DNA from: Bordetella genomosp. 11
GTDB lineage: Bacteria; Pseudomonadota; Gammaproteobacteria; Burkholderiales; Burkholderiaceae_B
DNA: 64,000 nucleotides
Direction: 5' to 3'
Assembly: GCF_002261215.1 (NCBI RefSeq)
Contig: NZ_NEVS01000004.1
Span: 2,976,001-3,040,000 of the forward strand
Below the pieces are notes generated by a model. It searched no databases, was not told the DNA's origin, and saw nothing but the letters and a program-made list of their open reading frames with translations. A program made the translations under genes and the position numbers. This document shows, one piece after another, positions 60,881-64,000 of this stretch (position 1 is the stretch's first letter; the number at the start of each line of letters is the position of its first letter).

Positions 60881-62566
60881 GTGAAGACCATGCAGAACAT
60901 CCTGACGCTGCACACTCCCAGCAATGCCCTTGCAAACTATCGGTCGGGTGTCTGGCAGGACGACACCCTCTATGGACTCGCCCACCGCCAGGCTTGCGAG
61001 CGCCCTACGTCCTGGGCGCTGCGCGACGCCCGTGTCAGACTGAACTGGCGGGAGGCCGTCGATTGGGTGGATAGCGTGGCGGACGCCCTGGCCCGACGCG
61101 GGTTGAGGCCCGGCGACCGCGTCGGAGTCTGGCTGCCGAGCGTGGTGGAGACGGCCATCATTCTTCTGGCCTGCTCTCGCAACGGCTATGTCTGCTGCCC
61201 TTCCCTGCACCAGAATCACACCGTAGACGAGATCGTTACCCTGCTCCAGCGGGTGCAGTGTCGCGCGCTGTTCGCGACGCCGGGTCATGGCGCTGACGCT
61301 GACAGCAAGTCGATCTTCGACCGCGTTGCCGATGTATCGTCGCTGCGTACCGCATTCACGTTGGAGTCCGATGCCTATCCTTCCCTGCCGGCAGGAACGG
61401 CTCCCTTTCCGGCGCGTATCGCCGCGACGATGCAGAACGAGCCAGACCCGAATCCCGACAAGGTGGTTTACCTGGCTTTTACGTCCGGCACTACCGGTAT
61501 GCCCAAGGGCGTGATGCACAGCGACAACACGCTGTTGGCGAATGGACGAGCGATCGCGAGCGACTGGGGTCACACCGATAAGGCCACGATCCTGACGCTC
61601 AGCCCCATGAGCCATCACATCGCCACCGTCGCGCTGGAACAGGCCCTGGTGACCGGCGCGGAGCTGGTCATAACCAGCCCAGGATCCGGGCAGCCGATCC
61701 TGGACTGGATCATTGCGACGGGCGCCACCTATGTAATGGGTGTCCCGACCCATGCGATGGACTTGGTGCAGGAACTCCGCACCCGAGGCCTGGCCTCGCT
61801 GGGCACGGTGCGTACGTTCTACATGGCCGGCGCCGCCATTCCACGCGACATCGCGCAGGCCTTCTTGAACCTGGGCGTTACGCCACAAAACGTCTACGGC
61901 ATGACGGAGAACGGATCGCACAGCTACACGCTACCCACTGACACGCCCGACGCCATCGTCGCAACCTGCGGACGCTCCTGCCAGGGCTACGAGGCGCGGC
62001 TATGGAAGCCGGACAGCCCCGACGTCGAAGCGGGGCCAGGCGAGGTCGGGGAGATCGGCGGTCGCGGGGGCCTGCTCATGCTGGGCTACTTCGACAATCA
62101 ATCCGCCACCGAAAACTCCTTCAACGCCCACGGCTGGTTCATGAGCGGCGACCTCGGCCGTATCGACGAGCACGGTTGCCTGATCATTGTCGGGCGCAAG
62201 AAGGATCTGATCATCCGCGGCGGGCACAACATCTATCCGGCGCGCATCGAAGAATTGGCGATGCGCCATCCGTTCGTCCGGCGCGCCGCGGCCTATCCCG
62301 TTCAGGACCGCCGGCTGGGTGAAAAGGTATGCCTGGCGCTGGTATGCCACACAGGCCGCGCGATCGAGCCGGCAGACATATTCGCTCATCTCGACCGATG
62401 CGGATTGTCGAAGTTCGACATGCCCGAGTATTTCCTGACGATGGACAACTTTCCGCTCACTGCCAGTGGGAAAGTACTCAAACGCGACCTGGCCGACATG
62501 ACAAGGCGTGGCGAACTGGCACCGCTGCCGGTCAATTTCCGTGATTTCGTCCCCAAGGGAGAATAA
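60881..62566 (+). CDS. Acyl-CoA synthetase (AMP-dependent ligase)
   Basis: A 561-residue ANL-superfamily enzyme. The ATP loop TSGTTGMPKG starts at Thr201. Other motifs: YGMTENGSHS, the hinge region GWFMSGDLGRIDEHGCLIIVGRKKDLIIRGGHNIYP, and the C-terminal Lys in TASGKVLKRDL needed for adenylation. It activates a carboxylic acid to its CoA ester. The GTG at 60881 has AAGGAA eight bases upstream; an ATG at 60890 is an alternative. It is followed by enoyl-CoA hydratase after 2 bp. Confidence 0.93.
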   Translation: MKTMQNILTLHTPSNALANYRSGVWQDDTLYGLAHRQACERPTSWALRDARVRLNWREAVDWVDSVADALARRGLRPGDRVGVWLPSVVETAIILLACSRNGYVCCPSLHQNHTVDEIVTLLQRVQCRALFATPGHGADADSKSIFDRVADVSSLRTAFTLESDAYPSLPAGTAPFPARIAATMQNEPDPNPDKVVYLAFTSGTTGMPKGVMHSDNTLLANGRAIASDWGHTDKATILTLSPMSHHIATVALEQALVTGAELVITSPGSGQPILDWIIATGATYVMGVPTHAMDLVQELRTRGLASLGTVRTFYMAGAAIPRDIAQAFLNLGVTPQNVYGMTENGSHSYTLPTDTPDAIVATCGRSCQGYEARLWKPDSPDVEAGPGEVGEIGGRGGLLMLGYFDNQSATENSFNAHGWFMSGDLGRIDEHGCLIIVGRKKDLIIRGGHNIYPARIEELAMRHPFVRRAAAYPVQDRRLGEKVCLALVCHTGRAIEPADIFAHLDRCGLSKFDMPEYFLTMDNFPLTASGKVLKRDLADMTRRGELAPLPVNFRDFVPKGE

Positions 62567-62568
62567 GC

Positions 62569-63339
62569 ATGTCGATCGAATTGTCATTCGATGGCTCCTA
62601 TGCCGTCGTCACCCTGAATCGCCCCGAGGCGCGCAATGCATTGCGGTTCAGCATGATAGAGGCGCTATCGTCGGCAGTGGACCAGGTCGCGTCCTCCGCG
62701 GCCCGCGCGGTGATTGTGATCGGTGCAGGGCCAAAATCGTTCTGTGCAGGCGCCGACATCAAGGAGCTGATGAATCGGAACTTGATGGAGCAACGCGCCG
62801 GGGCCAGGCTGGGGCAACATACCTTCGACAAACTGGCGAAGCTCTCGATTCCTTCCGTGGCCGTCCTTCATGGCCACGCGTTCGGCGGTGGACTGGAACT
62901 TGCCATGGCCTGCACTTTCCGTGTTGCGACAGCGCAAGCACGCGTAGGTCTACCGGAAATCAAGCTGGGCCTTATACCGGGGTATGGGGGTACGCAGCGC
63001 CTGCCCCGACTGGTCGGCGAGGCCCGTGCGCTGGAAATGGTGATGTCCGGACGCACGCTCGACGCGAGCGAAGCCGAGCGCTGGGGCCTGGTCAACCGTA
63101 TCGTTCCAGATGGCGATCCGGTCCAGATCGGCAAGACATTCATGGCGGACTTCATCGGATACAGCCGCTGCGCGTCGAGCTTCGCGCGCGAAGCGGTGTC
63201 CCGGGGAATGGATGCCGCGAATGGCTCCGGCCTGGACATCGAGGCCGATCTTTCCACTTTGGCGTTCCAGACCAGGGACTCGGTGGAAGGCATGCTGGCC
63301 TTCATCGAAAAGCGCGCGCCGGAGTTCCAGGATGCCTGA
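62569..63339 (+). CDS. Enoyl-CoA hydratase/isomerase family protein
   Basis: A 256-residue crotonase-fold enzyme. The oxyanion and CoA region GPKSFCAGADIKELMN is at about 50-66. HAFGGGLELAMACTFRVATAQARVGLPEIKLGLIPGYGGTQRLPRLVG carries both catalytic glutamates (in GGLELA and LPEIKLG), so hydratase activity is plausible. It adds water to a 2-enoyl-CoA. Its stop overlaps the start of the next SDR gene by 8 bp. Confidence 0.94.
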   Translation: MSIELSFDGSYAVVTLNRPEARNALRFSMIEALSSAVDQVASSAARAVIVIGAGPKSFCAGADIKELMNRNLMEQRAGARLGQHTFDKLAKLSIPSVAVLHGHAFGGGLELAMACTFRVATAQARVGLPEIKLGLIPGYGGTQRLPRLVGEARALEMVMSGRTLDASEAERWGLVNRIVPDGDPVQIGKTFMADFIGYSRCASSFAREAVSRGMDAANGSGLDIEADLSTLAFQTRDSVEGMLAFIEKRAPEFQDA

Positions 63340-64000
63340 ATCCATGGCCGGTACGGTCGCCGTAACGGGCGGAAGCCGTGGCATAGGCGCCGCGATCAGT
63401 ATCGAACTGGCCCGCGCCGGCTTCAACGTGGCGTGCCTGTCCCGATCGGGCGCCTTACCCGACCCGAGCAGCCTGGACGAGGCCGATCGCCACCGTCTGG
63501 CGCCGATGCGCTGCGACGTGACGGACACCGGTTCGGTCGCGCGGACTTTCAAGGCCATACCGGACCTGTTCGGCACGGAGATCGTTGGCCTCGTGAACAA
63601 CGCTGGCATCCACCTGCACGGTCCATCGGCCACCTTCCCGCTGGCCGATTTCGAACAGGTGATGCGCGCCAATACATCGTCGGTGTACATCGTCAGCCAG
63701 GCGGCGTACCCCTACCTGAGCGCATCCCCGAGCACCTTGATCGTCAATATAGGCTCCTTCTACGACAAGCTGGGCGTACGTTCGAATGCCGCCTATTGCG
63801 CTTCCAAGGCTGCGGTAGGCGCGCTGTCCCGTTGCCTGGCAGTCGAGTGGGCACGCGATGGCATACGCGTCCTGAATGTCGCTCCCGGCTACGTGGAAAC
63901 CGACTTGAACCGCGATGCGCTGAACCAAGGTCCTCTGGAAAGTTTTCTCAAGAAGCGGATTCCGAGGGGCGAGCATGGGCAAGCTGCGGACATCGGCAGG
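63332..64000 (+). CDS. SDR-family oxidoreductase (FabG-like), 3' truncated
   Basis: The frame opens at ATG 63332, overlapping the hydratase stop, and runs 223 codons to the right edge with no stop. TGGSRGIG is the NADP motif near residue 12, NNAGIH follows, Ser lies in IGSFYDKLG, and Tyr155-x3-Lys159 in AYCASK is the catalytic pair. APGYVETDLN is the usual substrate-loop start. It probably oxidises the 3-hydroxyacyl-CoA made by the hydratase. About 20-30 residues are missing. Confidence 0.9.
   Translation, partial: MPESMAGTVAVTGGSRGIGAAISIELARAGFNVACLSRSGALPDPSSLDEADRHRLAPMRCDVTDTGSVARTFKAIPDLFGTEIVGLVNNAGIHLHGPSATFPLADFEQVMRANTSSVYIVSQAAYPYLSASPSTLIVNIGSFYDKLGVRSNAAYCASKAAVGALSRCLAVEWARDGIRVLNVAPGYVETDLNRDALNQGPLESFLKKRIPRGEHGQAADIGR

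Noticed and set aside
1..64000. CRISPR arrays, rRNA operons, complete insertion sequences, prophage genes
   Set aside because: I saw no regularly spaced repeats, rRNA sequence, transposase pair or phage structural genes anywhere in the window.

Overview
The window is GC-rich, densely coded bacterial chromosome. It most resembles an Alcaligenaceae betaproteobacterium of the Bordetella/Achromobacter type. This is an inference from gene content: seven stand-alone Bug-type periplasmic binding proteins, eight LysR/IclR regulators paired with small catabolic operons, a 1176-residue fused indolepyruvate:ferredoxin oxidoreductase, and a secG-tpiA pair. No 16S gene or other decisive marker is present.

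Layout. 1-7.1 kb: the end of a dual-ATPase ABC transporter gene, a GhrA-like dehydrogenase, a DMT permease, a GntR regulator, an acetylpolyamine amidohydrolase-like protein, an SDR and a formate/nitrite-type channel. 7.1-9 kb: a divergent XRE regulator/SDR pair. 9-19.8 kb: four regulator-led modules, three with a Bug protein (sugar-acid dehydratase, succinylglutamate desuccinylase-like, IclR) and one with an MFS transporter. 19.8-23.9 kb: indolepyruvate oxidoreductase divergent from an Lrp regulator. 23.9-28.1 kb: a compositionally different, A/T-richer island ending at tRNA-Leu(GAG). It carries one intact large gene, a NACHT-type NTPase with a nuclease-like N-terminus, surrounded by decayed DNA. 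28.3-31.6 kb: an amidase/Bug/LysR module. 31.7-35 kb: secG, tpiA, a quinone oxidoreductase and small conserved proteins. 35-38.9 kb: a ThDP enzyme, a membrane-anchored SDR and a DUF4396 protein. 39.0-39.36 kb: a tRNA-Ser(UGA) gene split in its anticodon by a 292-nt group I intron. 39.4-46.9 kb: aldehyde dehydrogenase, Bug, hydantoinase B/A and LysR. 47-50 kb: tRNA-Leu(UAA), aspartate dehydrogenase, LysR and Bug. 50-52.4 kb: an MFS transporter and a PmtA-like methyltransferase. 52.6-64 kb: a FadH-like reductase, LysR, a dipeptide-epimerase-like enolase and a seven-gene acyl-CoA catabolic operon running off the right edge.

How the genes work together. Most of the window is a set of small scavenging cassettes: a LysR or IclR regulator, a Bug binding protein with no membrane TctA/TctB partner nearby, and one to four enzymes for an organic acid, amide or CoA thioester. 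The last cluster (MaoC-like protein, two CaiB/BaiF CoA-transferases around a Bug gene, acyl-CoA ligase, enoyl-CoA hydratase, SDR) looks like uptake, CoA activation and beta-oxidation-like degradation of an unidentified carboxylic acid.

The two features that stand out are the group I intron inside the anticodon of tRNA-Ser(UGA) and the lone NACHT/nuclease-like gene in the tRNA-Leu-linked island, a candidate single-gene defence system.
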